Origin: Tubulanus polymorphus
Lineage: Eukaryota; Nemertea; Palaeonemertea; Tubulaniformes; Tubulanidae
Assembly (NCBI RefSeq): GCF_964204645.1
Contig: NC_134028.1
Span: forward strand, 23,410,153-23,474,152
Reading direction: 5' to 3'
Length of the DNA: 64,000 nucleotides
Made by a program: the position numbers and the translations under genes. The notes beneath the pieces are model-generated. The model did no database searches and was not told where the DNA came from. It worked only from the letters and a program-made list of their open reading frames with translations. This document shows positions 47,101 through 61,108 of this stretch, piece after piece (position 1 is the first letter of the stretch; each line of letters starts with the position of its first letter).

Positions 47101-50100
47101 CCGTCAGTAATGGATCGTTAAATAAACAAACTTTTCTATTCAAGATGTTAACTATCAACCAAAAAACGCCGATTTCAATCTTGAAACCTGTTGCAAATTT
47201 ACTACGTTACATATTGCGCGTTATAACTGTTTTATTTTCACCTGGTTGGAAACGCTATCGAGCTTCTTTGTGTATCTTTGCGTTCTTTAAGAAACGATAA
47301 CGAAATCACTGTCGCATCGGTTTGGTCTCAACACTACCGAAAGATACGGTTCTAAATTCGATGCTTACATCTTGCCGGGGGTTTTGTCTATGCGCGTATA
47401 CACGGAGATCGCCTGCCTCAAAGCGCAGTTTATCTAACCGAATAAACGGAAGATAAAACTTGAGTTTTCTGTGACAGGTGACTCCGTCATTTGCAGGTAA
47501 TTCGGAAAAATACTGGGTGACATTTCTGAGACAGAACTTTATCTCACTGAGAGGCTAAACGGTATAGTTACCGTAATCGTTGTTAACAAGGTATTTTTCC
47601 ACATTGATTTCGGGCTATGCAAACACGAATGAATGCGTGTATAATGCTTTAATGGACAGTTGTCGCAAATTCAGTTTGTCATTAGAAAAAGCTCCTCAGA
47701 CATGGATTTATGTGACATTTCTGAGACGGAACTATCTCACTGAGAGGCAAAACGGTATAGTTACACCGTAATCGTTGTTAACAAGGTATTTTTTTCACAT
47801 AGATTTGGCGCTATGCAAACACGAATGAATGCGTGTAAAATGCTTTAATGGACAGTCGTCGCAAATTCAGTTTGTCAGTAGAAAAAGCTCCTCAGACATG
47901 GATTTATGATACTTTGATCTCTTCTCTTTTGTTCGGATCGAAAAATCGGTTCAAATCTCGAGACAAAAAGTGGATTTTGCTCCAAAGCCCTGTATAGAGT
48001 ATGTTCGTTATCCTGGTTATAGCCAGGGGTAATCATCTACTTCAAGGTTATATGGTTAAACCTGGCTCTGTCTGGTCTTACGTATTTTCGGTATCGGCAG
48101 TTGAAACGGTGTATTTCCAGCGCATTGATCATTCTGACGAAGTATCAATTTATGGAGCATCTTTGATAGCTCAATCTTACATGTCGGGTCGGATGTAAGG
48201 TGTTGTATATACTAAACGCGTTAAACTGATAATTACTCGGGTTATCTGAAACTGCTGCTAATGGCTGGTGCTAATGGTTGTAATTCAGCCCATAAACCTC
48301 AAATAGGTTTGCAGGAGAGTTCAAATCCACGTTGTTGAAATCGGCGTTTGCCAGAATTTTACGAAATGAATCCAATACGACATTCACACCTCGAATGTCG
48401 AAGGACGAATGTCGAAGCTCGGTAATTGATGTCGCAATTAGAACTGCAGACGATATGCCCCGAGACTATCGGAATTATTTGCGGCGTCATTATGGACCCG
48501 CGGTTATATAGACTGTAAAAGATAACTTGTAATTGGTCGATATCTATACAAACAGAATACACCACCGGTTCCAGTCTCTGATCAGGCAGATGAAAGGCTT
48601 GCTGAGTGATAGATTTCCCGAGTTCAAAGCCATGCAAAACGCTTGTCACTCCGAGCTATTCACCGAGCTAAGCTATACATCCATGATACGATACATGAAC
48701 ATCTTCCAATACGTAATAGTTCTATTACTGCTATTGGATATCTATTTATGATATAAACAACGTTTTTCCTTATGATGCGTTAAAACTGAAATATTTATTA
48801 CACGTTGAATCTTACGTGTGGAATTTAATCAGAAGAATTAATAAGCCATAAATTTACTTCAATGTGACATTTTTGGCATGGCGAACTACTTATTCACTGA
48901 TTGCCTCGCTAGCCGCATCTTTATGACCATCTGAACGTCGTAAAACCGACATAAACTATCTGTTACGGTCAATCCGACGTTTACTTAGCGAACTGTTACA
49001 AACAAGATATCACAAGAGACAAAACGACATCATCAACAAGCGTCAAAATACTGCTTTCTTTGTCGGTACTTAACGATGTGTGTAACATTGTAACATTACT
49101 CGGACGCGCGCAATATCACTAATTAGGCAGCATTCTTTATACGGCTCGCTTTTTACATTCTACATTACAGGTTGAGACGTTCATTCGTAAAAAGATTTAA
49201 AAAAAAAACACTACATTTTCACAATTAAAGACAATCGATTTCGTAACAGGCCTGGATCGATATCTCGATTCGTGGAGTCTTTCCAGGATATAACCGACAG
49301 GGCCTCACCAAGTAAGGCCACTGTAAGAAACAAGTCCATCCGATCGGCGAAGTTCACATCGTTTCATCTGTCTACCGGGCTTTCGTAACACGCGCCATTA
49401 CTTCCAAGTTCAAATCGTTATCAATCTTATTAGAACAATTCCTTGAGTAATTTCCCTTCGAAATACAGCGCCGTAAAAGCGAAATTAATCGAGTATAACC
49501 AGCACGAGCAGATGTTTATTGCTGACGCAAACGAACCTTATAACGATAGGATGCAATTTGCGAATAATCGGAGCAATCCTATTCGCGCCGACACGATTGA
49601 AAAACAACGTTAAAAACGCACGTGATAACAAATCACGTTATGGTAAAACGAAGATCAAATTTCTACGAAATATGTTAATTTACATTCAGAAATTTTTTAT
49701 CGCTGCCGTTCTGTTGTTTTTGTTCTTGCAGACTCGGCACTCTCACGTTCACGAAAAAGTATATAAAGAAAACTCATGTTTTCCACGCGTTCTCGACGTG
49801 AGTTGTGTCAGAAACGACCGATACGAGTTGTTTTCTGCAGAGCTTCAGTGTCAACTTATGCAGATAATGCGGATCGATTTACCGACTGAGTAAACGAAAC
49901 CGTTATCTTTCAATAATAAGGGAAGCATTCCACGGTATTTAGATACAAAAGATACTTTTTTCAATTAGTTTCGGTATGGCATCCTCGCTTGCCAGGGGCC
50001 CGGCATCGCCCCGAACTCCAAAGCGTAGTGGGTTCGAATCCCTTGACGGCTGATACAGTATGGGCGTATGGTTAAAAAAAATATTGGCCGAGCGTGGTAT

Positions 50101-53100
50101 ATCCTTGGTCTTGATTGGGACCCTGAGATAAAAAGGAACCGGCCAAAGAATATTCCTTGTATTATGCTGCAGGAAATTAAAACTCAATGAACACACAGGA
50201 AGCTTGATCACCTTGATTATTGCCTCCATCCTGCAGTGGTCCTTGCATGGTTTTTAATGGTTGATCAATATAGAAAATATACATATATACTACAAGCGCT
50301 AGACTAATTACGAAGAAGCCCTGCGCGTGCAAATGAAATGTTGAGACTCGAAGTATAAAAGATCAACTACAGCGCCAAAGTCGACTGAAAGCTTAATAGA
50401 AAAAGTTTCGCACTTCGTCGCAAAATTCTGGGAACCGAGAACGAATCCAATGTTGCTTCTGGTATGTATTATTCAATCAGTTGTCGGTATCAAGAGGTTA
50501 ACCTAATTATATCAATTACCCGCAGCAGTCTTCTGATGGGATGTTATCTGAAAAGTCATCAGGATGTGATTGACTGAGCCCAATATATTAAATAATGTCA
50601 ATCTTTATCAATAGTATCGCAGCGGCCGGCTCCATGGCACTTGATTTATCTCAAAATAAGATCTTCGGACAACCTGTCCTGATGGGAGAAACCACTCGGC
50701 TCAAACGGGAATCGTCTTATGTATACGAAATGACCGCAATTTCCGCGAAGTCAAGCTGGTGATTCACTAAACTATCGCCGTAAACAACCATAATTTTCAT
50801 CTCGGATTTAATCAAGTGCTTCGTTTAGTGTCGCGGCCGATGACACTAAATCTTGCAGTTTCGGAATATCTTTCATTAGCCATGTGTTGTTTTATGTTCT
50901 AGATAAACACGACACAAATTGTCATTTTTCAAAAATAGATAACGCTATAAATCATGAATTTTATTGCTGAAATTGATGAATGAACATCTGTTCAGGGCAT
51001 TTAATGGATTTCAGCCATAAAAGAGAAATGGCTCTGGAAATTATGAAAGTCGTAAAGAAAATTATGTCAGGGTCGTTTTACTGAATTGAGTTGAAAACAA
51101 TGAATTGATTTAAAAGCCCGTGTCACGCGAATCTCCTATTCGTGAGGGAAAGAATTATTTTGAAAAAGGACAACAAAGAAATAATGCATTAATAAACATT
51201 AAAAATAAGCATAATTTGAACAGTTAAAAGTCCGTGCGTGACTACTGTCGTCCGTGGACCGGAACCGTTACAAAGGATAATTGGTAAATCCGAGGATGAA
51301 ATGTGAAAAGCCCGTTGGAACTGATCTAGACAGAAATGGAATATAACTGTAAAAATGATCGCAATTTTCCATTTTGTTTGCGTGCATTCAGTGAGATATT
51401 GAAGTTATAACTGGAGAGACAATTGGTTAGTTCGCGTGATCTGAAATTCCCGGTAGAATTACTGATAAAATGAAATATGGCCGTCAGACGCTCAGCTTCA
51501 AAGCCAATCGGGATTCCGATATAGTTTCACGACTTCCGAATGTCACTCTTGTTGAGCCTTATGAGATTTGTAGGCAGGATGATGCCATACCGGCCCTAAT
51601 CGCGTTATTCTACATAGACTTAAATGGTGAGGCGTTCACAAAATTAACATTCCCGCGGAGAATAAAAAATAAGATATGGCGCGCGTACTTCTAAAATTTT
51701 TGCACTGAGAGTTCTGATAAGCTAATACAATTATGCCAAGGCGTTAAATGAAGACTTGCGATCGAATAAATCAAGACGATCATTAATTGATATAGCGAAG
51801 CTGCATCTTTATTGGACATTGTGCCAACGTAACTCAAAGATTGATAACCGTTTCAGGTACTCAAATAACCGTAATTCACTTTGCGCAACGACACAACAAC
51901 AGATTTTACGATTTGGAGACAACTGAAAGACCCTTGTTATTACATACTTCCGTTCTTTCACTGACGTCATACCATCAAGCGTACTGAAGGATAGCGTCGG
52001 CGTTTGTGAACGAAATGTTGTGACGTCACAAGCAAATACGACCTCAAAAGCAAAACACGAGCGGGCTCGAGTCCTGGTAGATACTAACACTGTGAGGGGA
52101 ACACTGTCACGTGAACTCAAATGAACAATCAAATAGGGTTAAACCAAGGGAAAAAACCCCAAAAACAAAAAAAAACAAAACAACACAAGCTGCAACTAAA
52201 AATGCACCGATATGTCCGTTCATTGAATCAGAATAGCCCGGTCTCCCAGCGGAAAACGGTCCAGAGATTCGGCCCGGGGTTATTTCCATTATTAGGTTGT
52301 TTCCCATACGCTCGGATATCTGAGATATGTATTGGATTCAAGAGTTTGCGTTGATTGCAGGTGTATAGAGTCGGATATAAACTGCGGGAATTCGCCGAAT
52401 TTCATATTAGAAAAAAAACTGGCCCCGCAGCGCATCCTTCATTCTCAAGTCGTTATATTGATTGTTATTTTCTGGTTCGGTGACGCGTCATCGCAAAATC
52501 GTCAACGCGTTATTGGAAAATATGCCACACATCAAAAAATCTCTACCCCCCAAACGACCGCGTATTCTCATCAAATCTACTACATATTGAACGTAGTGAA
52601 AAACAACCGCATTTTTTTTCCAAGAAAGGATCGAGTATTTTGGATTAAGATAATTCGACAGCCACCTCGTCCTTATCTGGTGCATCGATCTAATCGCGGT
52701 TTTTTCTGTCTGTTCGCTTGATTTCGATTCTCTCTAAAATCGTTTTAGTTCGATGATGGATCGTCGAATGAATATCGCGTATTCAATCATGCTGAACTCT
52801 TCTCGTAGGTTCTTTGTGAAAAAGTGTGTGACAGGTTTTTTTTCGCCGACGTGACCCGACGCGATCGACCGGGAGCAATGGCGAGCTTTTAACTCGGTTA
52901 GCAACAAATCCCACAACATGTATAACTCGATTACTACTGCATGATTTGACCGGCTACGTCGGACCGATAGACATTTTTTCACGTCACAAATGAATTTATT
53001 TACGCTAGTTGAAGTTTTTGAACGAAGTCCCGTTCCATTGATTCGATTAAGTCCCGTTTCCGGCGGAAGTAATCAACGATCGCTAATAATAAAAGCTCGG

Positions 53101-56100
53101 TAAATCGAAGCGGAAAACACGCAGATAATCAGGTCAGGATCCCCGTATGAAATGGAGATCTACCAGGCGATTTGAAGATGTATATAAAACTTGAAAATTT
53201 GAATAGCTTCTTGCCGAGTGGTATGTATATACGTCATTATTACATGTATGCAAATCGTTGGACCTACGTAGTTTAAAACAAGTGCTTGTGACGCGTTTAA
53301 AACTACCCGGATAAGTAAAATTTCCCGCTGCGAAGGATTTGCTTTTATCGCCTCCGGCGTCAAAAACTGCGTGCGCGGGAACGGCATCGATGTCGTTTAG
53401 GGAGATATACTGCATAAAACAGCGATCTTCAAAATCGACGTTATACTCCGGAAACTGATCACGCGCACTTTTCACTACATGAGGCTAATTTTGCAGCGAG
53501 CAGAGCGTGACAGCTACCAAAATAATTATCTCCTCTCCATTAACCGACTTATTAAGGCCAAAAAGGTACTTCATCTGCACAGCGCAACACTTCCAGTTTG
53601 AATTTAGGAATGCGTGTTCAAAGATTTGAGCCGATGTTTATTAATGGCTTGTCATAAAACGAGTAATATACCGGTATTCCACAATTACTTACGCCGAGAA
53701 TGAGAAGCATTCGATTTTTCATTTATCAGCCGAGATGCAGGCTCAATTAAAATTATATGTTGCACAGGCGGAAATTGAAGAGAAAAGAAAACGTCACGGC
53801 GCACATTCCCATTAATTCATCATATTTGAATTAATCGATTCCGATTAATAACCGTTCGAAAAGATTGATTGAATTGAACTCTGATTCTACAATTTCACAT
53901 CTCTGAATTTATTGTTTATTTTTTTCAGTAACGATGATGTGTTGCAGCGTTTTTACTATGACCGCGATAGCGTGCGACCGTTTCTTCGCCGTCATGTTTC
54001 CTCTGAAGACCAGATCGACGACCCGAAACGTCGGTGTGATAATCACTATAATTTGGATTTTGTCGATAACTTTGGGCTTGCCGATGATTCCCGGCTATCA
54101 ACTGCGACAAAGAAAGTGGAACAATAACGAGGAAAGTTTTTGTAACGAGGAGTTTGCCTGGCTGCTCTGCGAGAAGGATATTTGCGAATTTAAACGGTTG
54201 CAGACTTTGTACAGAAAGATTTACTGGATTGTAGTTTGCGCCGTAGCGAACTGGTTACCGATGGTCATTATGCAAACCGGCTATCTAGCTATTGCAGTAG
54301 TGATGTACAGACGAAACCGAATGTTACCAAATCACCGACGAGGATCCGGGAGCAGTAAAAATACCCATTGTACCGTTCAGGAACGCTCTTTGAGAAAGGT
54401 ACGTAAGTTATCATATCATTCAAAAACACTTTCAAAAGGCAAAACAATTTCAATTCTTACAATAAATATCTTTCGTGAGTGTTGCATTGTCGATGATTGG
54501 TTCACGGATGTCAGAGCCATCGCTGATTGGCTAGCGATGATGTTGTCACAGCATACATGACGGTTTTTGTTTTATCTTCTATATGCGATATGGAATTACG
54601 TTGAATATGAATATTAATCTATTTTGGAAGCTAGTGTTCGCTTTCATACAGACAATTTCACTGTCTTAAATTATTCATCGATGTTATTTCAAGGCTTCTG
54701 TTTTACCCTGCCATAGAAAGTACATTTGTAGAAAGTACGGTTGTTTTAACATTCCGAATAATGATTTATGTATCACGGCCTCGTCGTGAGTACGTAATGA
54801 ATAGGAAATAGGAAATCCAATTCTTTCCAAAAGTATTTACAAGCAGTGGTTGAATATCTGATCTTACGTTATTGGAAATTTGATTGATGAATAGTGAATG
54901 ATGCATACTTACTACCTAAAAGATCAAAGTTAGCTTTTCTCAGTATTTCACAGCGTCCACGATATCTGAGATTCGTGGAAGCTTTGTTTTATTGAATTAG
55001 ATGTTATAGGCGGGTTTTTTTTCAACTCGCCGGATTCAGCCCGCATCGAATCATCAATGATTTATTGCTTCGCTAATGACGTAACGCCACAAACTACTCA
55101 GACACGTATGACATATACGAAAATGAATTATTACAAATCATCTAAAAGCGGTTTCTTATATCTCAATTTTGTAAACAATTGTTTTTCCCTCGAACCTTGT
55201 GTGTGGGTGTTATTTATAATAATCCAGACGCCACTATCTGAGCTATACGAAGTTACGTCCATCGGGCAAATTGTGTTTTGTTTTCTATTTTGAAATTTTA
55301 ATGAACACGCTATCAGATGCCCATCCTCATTCGTGATATCATTAATAAGGGCGCACGCACTTTAACAACGTTCTAATTGAAAAAAATGACATCCCACGCT
55401 CCGGATATTCCCCGAACGACATCGTAAATGAAATGGATTCGTTTCTTTGCTGGCATCGGTAATTCTTTTGTCTGTATGTCTAGTATGCGTCCATATTAGA
55501 TAATGTATTACGTTTCTTAGGTCCACTGTCTGATTTAATGATAATGCATAAGTCACAGATCTTGATGGTATTGTCAAATGATTTGTATACGGTTGCATTG
55601 TCGGACACAGCCGGTATTTTACTTATCTGGTTCCTGTGTTCGGTGGATTAGCCCTAATGGACTATTTCATGTCTCGCGGAACTGTACTACGGCGCTAGGA
55701 AATTAAGAGCATTTGTCTTATGCTTTGACGACTGCTCGCTAGCTGTCTTTGTTCGATCAGATGACACGCACGACCTAGAGGAAAATAGTGGCGACATCGC
55801 TGCTTCGTAATCACGTACGCAAACAATAACAAACCAGTTAATCACCGCCAGTTTCTTGAGGGTAGAGAATCGTGTGTAGAGCATGGACTCGGAAACGAAA
55901 AAAGAATTAGACCTCTAGATATTTGATATTTTCGCACGTATTTTTCAGGTGCTGCGGATGCTATTTATAGTACTGGTTACGTTCATGTTCTGCTGGGTTC
56001 CATCCCAAATAAGTACAGTATATAGTCTATACAGACCCGACGTCGAAAAAGAGGTTTGTTCTGTTTGTAACCCGGCGTCCGAAGCCCCGAAGTTATCCTC

Positions 56101-59100
56101 TTTCCAAACTTTACCGAGAGAGTTCCGTATGGTTGGCCGATTGAACAATATTTTCTAGCCTTCTATATGAGAGTCATCTACAGTATTAATACTATTTTTC
56201 CATTCATAAAATGAAAAAGAGCAGAAATATAATCAATGAATGGAATAAAGATAAGCGTAGTATCAGCTAAATGACTCGGTACACGTCATCGCGGCTTTCT
56301 AACCACTCCTGAGGGAATTCGCCCTCAGATCGATGCATTTATCAAATTGACGATATTAATATGAACAAGTATTCATCATCTCACCAATTTCGATAACGTA
56401 GTTGGGTCACGTTCGGTAGTAATCTAAAATCCGAGGAGGAATATATCGCCAATGGCTTTCGTACGCCTGTTGAAGAATGCCGTAATTCCCTGCATCGAAT
56501 GTCTAATGATTCCGATCTGGTCCTTTTAATCAGCCGCGTATAAATTTGGCCAATATAAGAAAGAACCTCACACTTTACAAGGAAAAAATTTGTAAAAAGA
56601 CAAACGGTCGTTGGCTAAAACAACCGTCGTTGTAAAACTACTATTTCACATATGAATTGAAGAGTATGCGAATCTATAGAAAATGCTAATTTCATCTCTG
56701 ACGTCATCTATAGTTGTGTTGTATAAAAGAGGGGTTGGAATTATAATTGGTGTCAACTTTAGCCCGGGGGTTAACTTGATTGAAAATAAATTGAGTTAGC
56801 CCCAGGGTAAAACTTCTGGTCTGTAAAACCGGCCCCTGGCTGTTAACGTCGATCAGTTCGACAGTTATCAGTTGAATTTTAAAATCTAGTTAGATCTAGT
56901 TCATTCAGGTTAACTTGCTTTGGCAACATTCTTTCTGCAATAGGATTTCATCCATGTGGTCAGCAATTCCCTCTGCAAGGTTCTGTACTGATTTTTCATC
57001 GTCTATTTTTGTTTGTATTGTCTCTTACATCAGGTGAAATCATGGTTTCTCGGTTTTCGTTACGGAGCGATGGTGCTTGCGCACGCCAACAGTGCTCTTA
57101 ATCCCATCATATACGCCGGATTGAGCGAAAACTTCCGAAAGGGGTTTCTACGTTTCATCGTCTGCTGGAAGAAGAACGAACCGCACGATAGGTAAAAGCA
57201 TTTCGTCACGCTTCAATTTATCTCTTCCCGAACCAGAAGAAAAGTACAACACCCGAGTATATCGCGTCAGTATGGAGTATTCCCGTCACCAGTATCCCTC
57301 GAAAAAAAAAATGAATTCCTTTATCGATGAAAAACTAACGGCATTTTTCGATCTATTTATGTAGACGTGTTTTATCAAGAAATTCAAGTCGTTCCGTCTA
57401 TACGTTTAATGCTTTACCACTAAAATCGTGCAATAAAAGCCTACAGAACCACGTGTCTATTTGAATCAATGCTGAAAGTAGCCAGGTACGTAAAAATACG
57501 TTAGTATTAGACGATATGATACTACCGTGTGAATACGACCGTAGCTGCGTTTTAACACTGCGCTTACTGACGCGATTATTCGGTTTAGAGTATTTTTAAC
57601 AACATTTTCCGTCGATTTGAGCTTATTTCGGTTTGTATATAATAGCATGACGTCTCATTTATATATCGCTTTAGTCAGTTTGATAATGTTAAAGATTGTA
57701 TTTCGAAATCTCGACTTATTAGAAAGCTGACTGTATCGATAGGCATGGATAAGTAAGAAAATGCTAAAAAATGAAATTTCTATCTACATCGAAAAACATG
57801 TGAAAATTCTAATACCACACTAGGTGGAGCTTCCCGTCCGGATTTCAGCTACAAATCACACGAAAACAACTGTCGCACACTCGATTCAACCCCACGAACG
57901 GCAGCCATCTTAAACGCCCAGAAGATGAGGAATTGATGAAACCGGACTAGTCTCAGAACTGAGGGGTATTCATTAATTCATCTTTTCTTTTTCAAGTGAC
58001 CAGCATGTTATGGCCGTGACATCCTTGTGTGCCTTTTTCGAATTCCTCTGCTATCATACGTTGTTTTATGAAGATAATTTTCAAGACTCGTAATTTTAAA
58101 GTTTTTCAGGGAGAAATCGACGGGATAGAATTTGATTTTCACACACACACTCTAGCGTTGCCTTTAGCACGAACAACATCGTGCTCAGAATTGTCCATTT
58201 CGTCTCATTTAGTCTTGCTTGCCTGCTCCTCCTATCTCTTGTTTTAAACTGATTTGTTTTAGAATTAGATTGATTTCATTTGATTTATTTTTCACATAAG
58301 ACTTTTTGCATGGAACATAGATTTAGATATATTCAAATATAATTCTAAATGCGGTACAATGTGTTTAATAATGGTTAAGTTGCAGCATTGACATGAAAGA
58401 CTCATATCCCTTTCACGTGCACTTTATTCTTCGTTTGCCAAATATGCATCGGTTTCTTTACCGTCCGGCAAACAACGGGCGGCAATCCCGGTTATTTAGT
58501 TTTATCAATTGCGAGGAAAATCGAGGTTGAAATTTATTAAGTGTAAACGAAAATACCACAATACAAATATTCAACAACTATAAAATCAGTTTCCTTGAAG
58601 ATTCGACATGATTTCTTTTTTTCCACATTCAGATATTTATTCAAATGATTTCGAATGAATATCCGAGGATGGAAAGTAGAAAGGCTTCCGAAACGTCAGG
58701 TTAACAGGTTTTATAGTTATTGAATCGCGGTATCGTGGGGTTGTTATGTGGACAATCGTGGTATTTCCATACGGAGACGATGATGGCGAGTACGAAATTT
58801 ACGCCTCATAAACGGCCGTTACGATTGCGTCGAAATTGAATCGTCAATAAAGTCGCTCTGAGAAAATGTATATTGCGAACTCGGTAAGGTAATTGGACGG
58901 ATTCTGTTTTGTTTGCCCTCGACAGCTCACGTTCTACCGGCGGAAGTCAATTAGTAATGTGAGAAACCGCACAACGTGAGTTTCTTCCAGTCGTTTCCTA
59001 CACGGAGAAAACTTTCGCCTCTTCAAAACGAAGAACGCTTTTAATAAACCTTACTATGGCTGTATGGAAACGATATTCGATTTAAACTAATCATTTAAAC

Positions 59101-59730
59101 GTTGATTTTTTTTCCAATTTGTTTATATGATTTATTTTCGGTTTAGTTCGTATGATTATGATTTTTCATCTTGCTTAGTCGACATTACGTACAATTCTTT
59201 GAAAAATGTCGGTAAATTATGTATCATCTTTTACGAAACTATTGCTGGACTGCGTAACTGTTTATTTATATATGTCCTTATTATTTTTCGTAGTTTGAGG
59301 GTAAATTTTTTGCAGAAAATATATTTCAAGACTTCTTAGGCGTTGAATTAGTTTTATCGTCGTGCGCCATCGCGTAGAGAGCTATCGTAGATGCTTTTAG
59401 TTGCGCCGGCATTACTTGTGTTTACACAAATACATCGTTACTGCCGACGCTGAGTACATATCAACATTTTCCCCGTATATTTTCAGATTGACGACACAGA
59501 AAACAAGGAGCTCATTACTGGCACCGGTATCCAGCAGCCAAAATCAACAGCGTCAAGGATCTATCGACGGCGGTGGACAACATGTTGTCAACCGAACGGA
59601 TCCGTCAAAACAGTTGTGCCCGAACAGCAGAAGAACGGGCGAACGCAATAAGAGAATTGACGGCCCTGAAATGGTTCCTTTGGCTTCAGAAATGAACGAA
59701 ACTCTAAGGATGCAGTCCTTGTACGATTGA
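41137..59730 (+). CDS. Rhodopsin-like (class A) GPCR, neuropeptide-receptor type
   Basis: Five exons join in frame: 41137-41515, 53929-54398, 55949-56053, 57034-57191 and 59487-59730, giving 451 residues. Class A marks in order: N-glycosylation site NIS at 17; TM1 with GN (63-64); TM2 LALGD with D92; Trp in the first extracellular loop (QWNLG); C119 for the conserved disulfide; DRF at 143-145 in place of DRY; CWVP at 298-301 in TM6; NPIIY at 341-345 in TM7; then a basic helix 8 and a Ser/Gln/Arg-rich tail. The second extracellular loop has several Cys. The pattern fits peptide-binding receptors; the ligand cannot be told from sequence. The first intron is 12.4 kb, far larger than others in the window. 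AATAAA at 60246-60251 may end the transcript. A paralogue lies on the opposite strand at 61109-63828. Confidence 0.92.
41690..41805. repeat. Short imperfect inverted repeat in the GPCR intron
   Basis: The words TGTCAGTTGAATTCGACTCTA and, inverted, TAGAGTCAAATTCCAACTGGCA flank about 50 bp. This is a probable small MITE. It is the only structure seen in the first 2 kb of the intron. Confidence 0.5.
43756..43874. mobile_element. Short MITE-like element, copy 1
   Basis: It starts AGGGCCCGGTTTTATAGACT and ends with a near-inverse (CTAAAACTGGGCT). Inside is GCCAGGGGTTAACTCAATTG followed by its partial inverse. A related copy lies at 56740-56835. Confidence 0.55.
44653..44932. mobile_element. Two TAAGAC-family MITEs inserted side by side
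   Basis: Copy 1 is 44653-44790, with ends GGGGCCAGTTG and CAACTGGCC. Copy 2 is 44794-44932, with ends GGGGCCGGTTCC and GGAACCGGCCC. Both contain repeated TTAAGACTGGTCTTAAG-type palindromes and GGCTATAGAACT-like centres. The same family occurs in an IFT140 intron (9990-10490). Each copy's ends are inverse to each other but differ between copies, showing compensating changes or separate subfamilies. Confidence 0.8.
45000..47517. other. Intron DNA without recognised features
   Basis: Part of the 12.4-kb GPCR intron. Open frames such as 45898-46131 carry no domain or splice support. The same is true of 42000-43750 and 50260-53928, where no exon, RNA gene or clear repeat was found. Confidence 0.5.
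47518..47909. repeat. Direct tandem duplication, about 195 bp
   Basis: The block TGACATTTCTGAGACAGAAC to AGACATGGATTTATG (47518-47709) is repeated immediately at 47710-47909 with only scattered differences (roughly nine in ten bases identical). It looks recent relative to the other repeats in the window. No frame is kept across both copies. Confidence 0.85.
49672..49893 (+). other. Small signal-peptide-like open frame in the GPCR intron
   Basis: From ATG 49672 a 73-residue frame begins with a hydrophobic leader (FFIAAVLLFLFLQT) and then a polar part with three Cys. It could be chance. No splice or polyadenylation support was found. It is listed because nested small secreted-peptide genes would look like this. 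Confidence 0.15.
49965..50260 (+). mobile_element. Probable tRNA-derived SINE
   Basis: A tRNA-like head has a strong B box (GGGTTCGAATCCC, about 50029-50042) preceded at suitable distance by an A-box-like TATGGCATCCTCGCTTGCC (about 49975). The spacing is that of a tRNA, but the arms do not pair fully. A body of about 200 bp with no open frame follows, and the tail is A/T-rich. This fits an old SINE and not a functional tRNA gene. Confidence 0.5.
56740..56835. mobile_element. Short MITE-like element, copy 2
   Basis: It has GTGTCAACTTTAGCCCGGGGGTTAACTTGATT-like start words and ends CTGTAAAACCGGCCCCTGG, matching the inverted parts of 43756-43874. It lies in the intron between GPCR exons 3 and 4. 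Confidence 0.5.
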
Positions 59731-61108
59731 ATCTGACGATAGAGTATTCGTACACTAATTGCTATTGTATGTGAAATGGGGTGCTGCTAACGCTACTGTG
59801 GCAATCGACGATTCCACTTATAGCAAGTGAGGATTCGCCAGATTCGCTAGTAGTTACTCGGTCGGGACTTTTCTCTTGAATAATTCAATCATTAATGAAC
59901 GCTACACCAATCACTGAGTAGAAAATGATTGTGATATATATACATATATATGGTTCTTGTAATGTATGGATTTGGAAGCCTGGAAAATACAGTTTAAGTT
60001 GATTGAAAATGAACTAATTTTGACAACGTAAAACTGAATGTTCTAGATAACTGGTGTTGCAGCTCCCTGTTGTGTTTATATACGTTTCAGACTAAAGTAT
60101 GAAGGACGAAAGCATCGGTTTTCGGAATATTGTTTCACATTCTTGGCCGCAATGTGGCTGGACCTGCGGCGGGATGATTAAGATTCTATTACCTGCATTC
60201 GTTGCAAACACAAATCTATCCCTATTTGTTAATCAGTTTATGAAAAATAAATGACGTTCTATTCCAGTTACGTAACATAAAACTATTTTCGGAGTTTCGG
60301 ATATCTTTTCGTTGGAATATTTGCAACTGGAAATCTGATCAAAATTGATAAGGACATTATGTGACAATTCAAAATTCAGCGGGATGTTTACACCTGATTG
60401 GCAAACGTAGAGTTCTTTATATTCAAGTTTATATTCAAGTTAACACAAATAAGAGAAGCGGATAATGAAGGTTTGTCTAACAGTCGTCTCTTCAACCGCA
60501 ACTAAAATTATTGAAATTGATGCGGCGGGAAAAGAATACAAAATAAACGAACTGAATACGCAAAACAAGATATATTCTAGACACTTATATAGTTATTGGT
60601 TAATCTGCACATACTTGATAGACAGCGACTGCTTTATAATGATATAACATGAGAAATGTACATCGATTTCTTTACATTGTTATTTTACAAGAATTCTTTT
60701 GAGAACAAAGTCCCTTTAACCGTAACAATACAAGAGATCCTCAGTTTCTGGTTTCTCGTATTATGCTATTTATGGCCATTGACTCGTACGAAGTAAAACC
60801 GCGGTCCCGTATCGTTTAGATCGTGAAATTCAAAGTTCTACGACGACGGAACATATACAATTCGAAAGCGTTTACAAAATGAACCAGGGATTTGGTGATT
60901 AGCGCGAAGTCTCATTCTTGCGTTGTCACTAGAGTCGATGAAGCGACGAGCTTTCAAGCGATTCAATCGGATTTTTGGTCACGCGAATTTCCGTTCGCCG
61001 GTGAAAGCTCTATACTACTTTCTTACGGAAGCAATCACCTCGTCGACGTTGAGTGACACGCTTCATCCGAACGCTTATTCGACCTTTCCGTTGGAAAGCT
61101 CCTAATAT
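59731..61108. other. Convergent intergenic region between the two GPCR genes
   Basis: It holds both 3' UTRs: AATAAA on the plus strand at 60246-60251 for the left gene. A short run GATATATATACATATATATGG lies near 59933. An open frame at 60923-61105 has no support. No gene was recognised. Confidence 0.5.

Noticed and set aside
50020-50060. Possible functional tRNA gene (B box GGGTTCGAATCCC)
   Set aside because: No acceptor or anticodon stem closes around it; it fits a SINE head better.
52121-52721. Overlapping small open frames near 52.1-52.7 kb
   Set aside because: They are Lys/Gln-rich from A-rich DNA, inside the GPCR intron, without splice or domain support.
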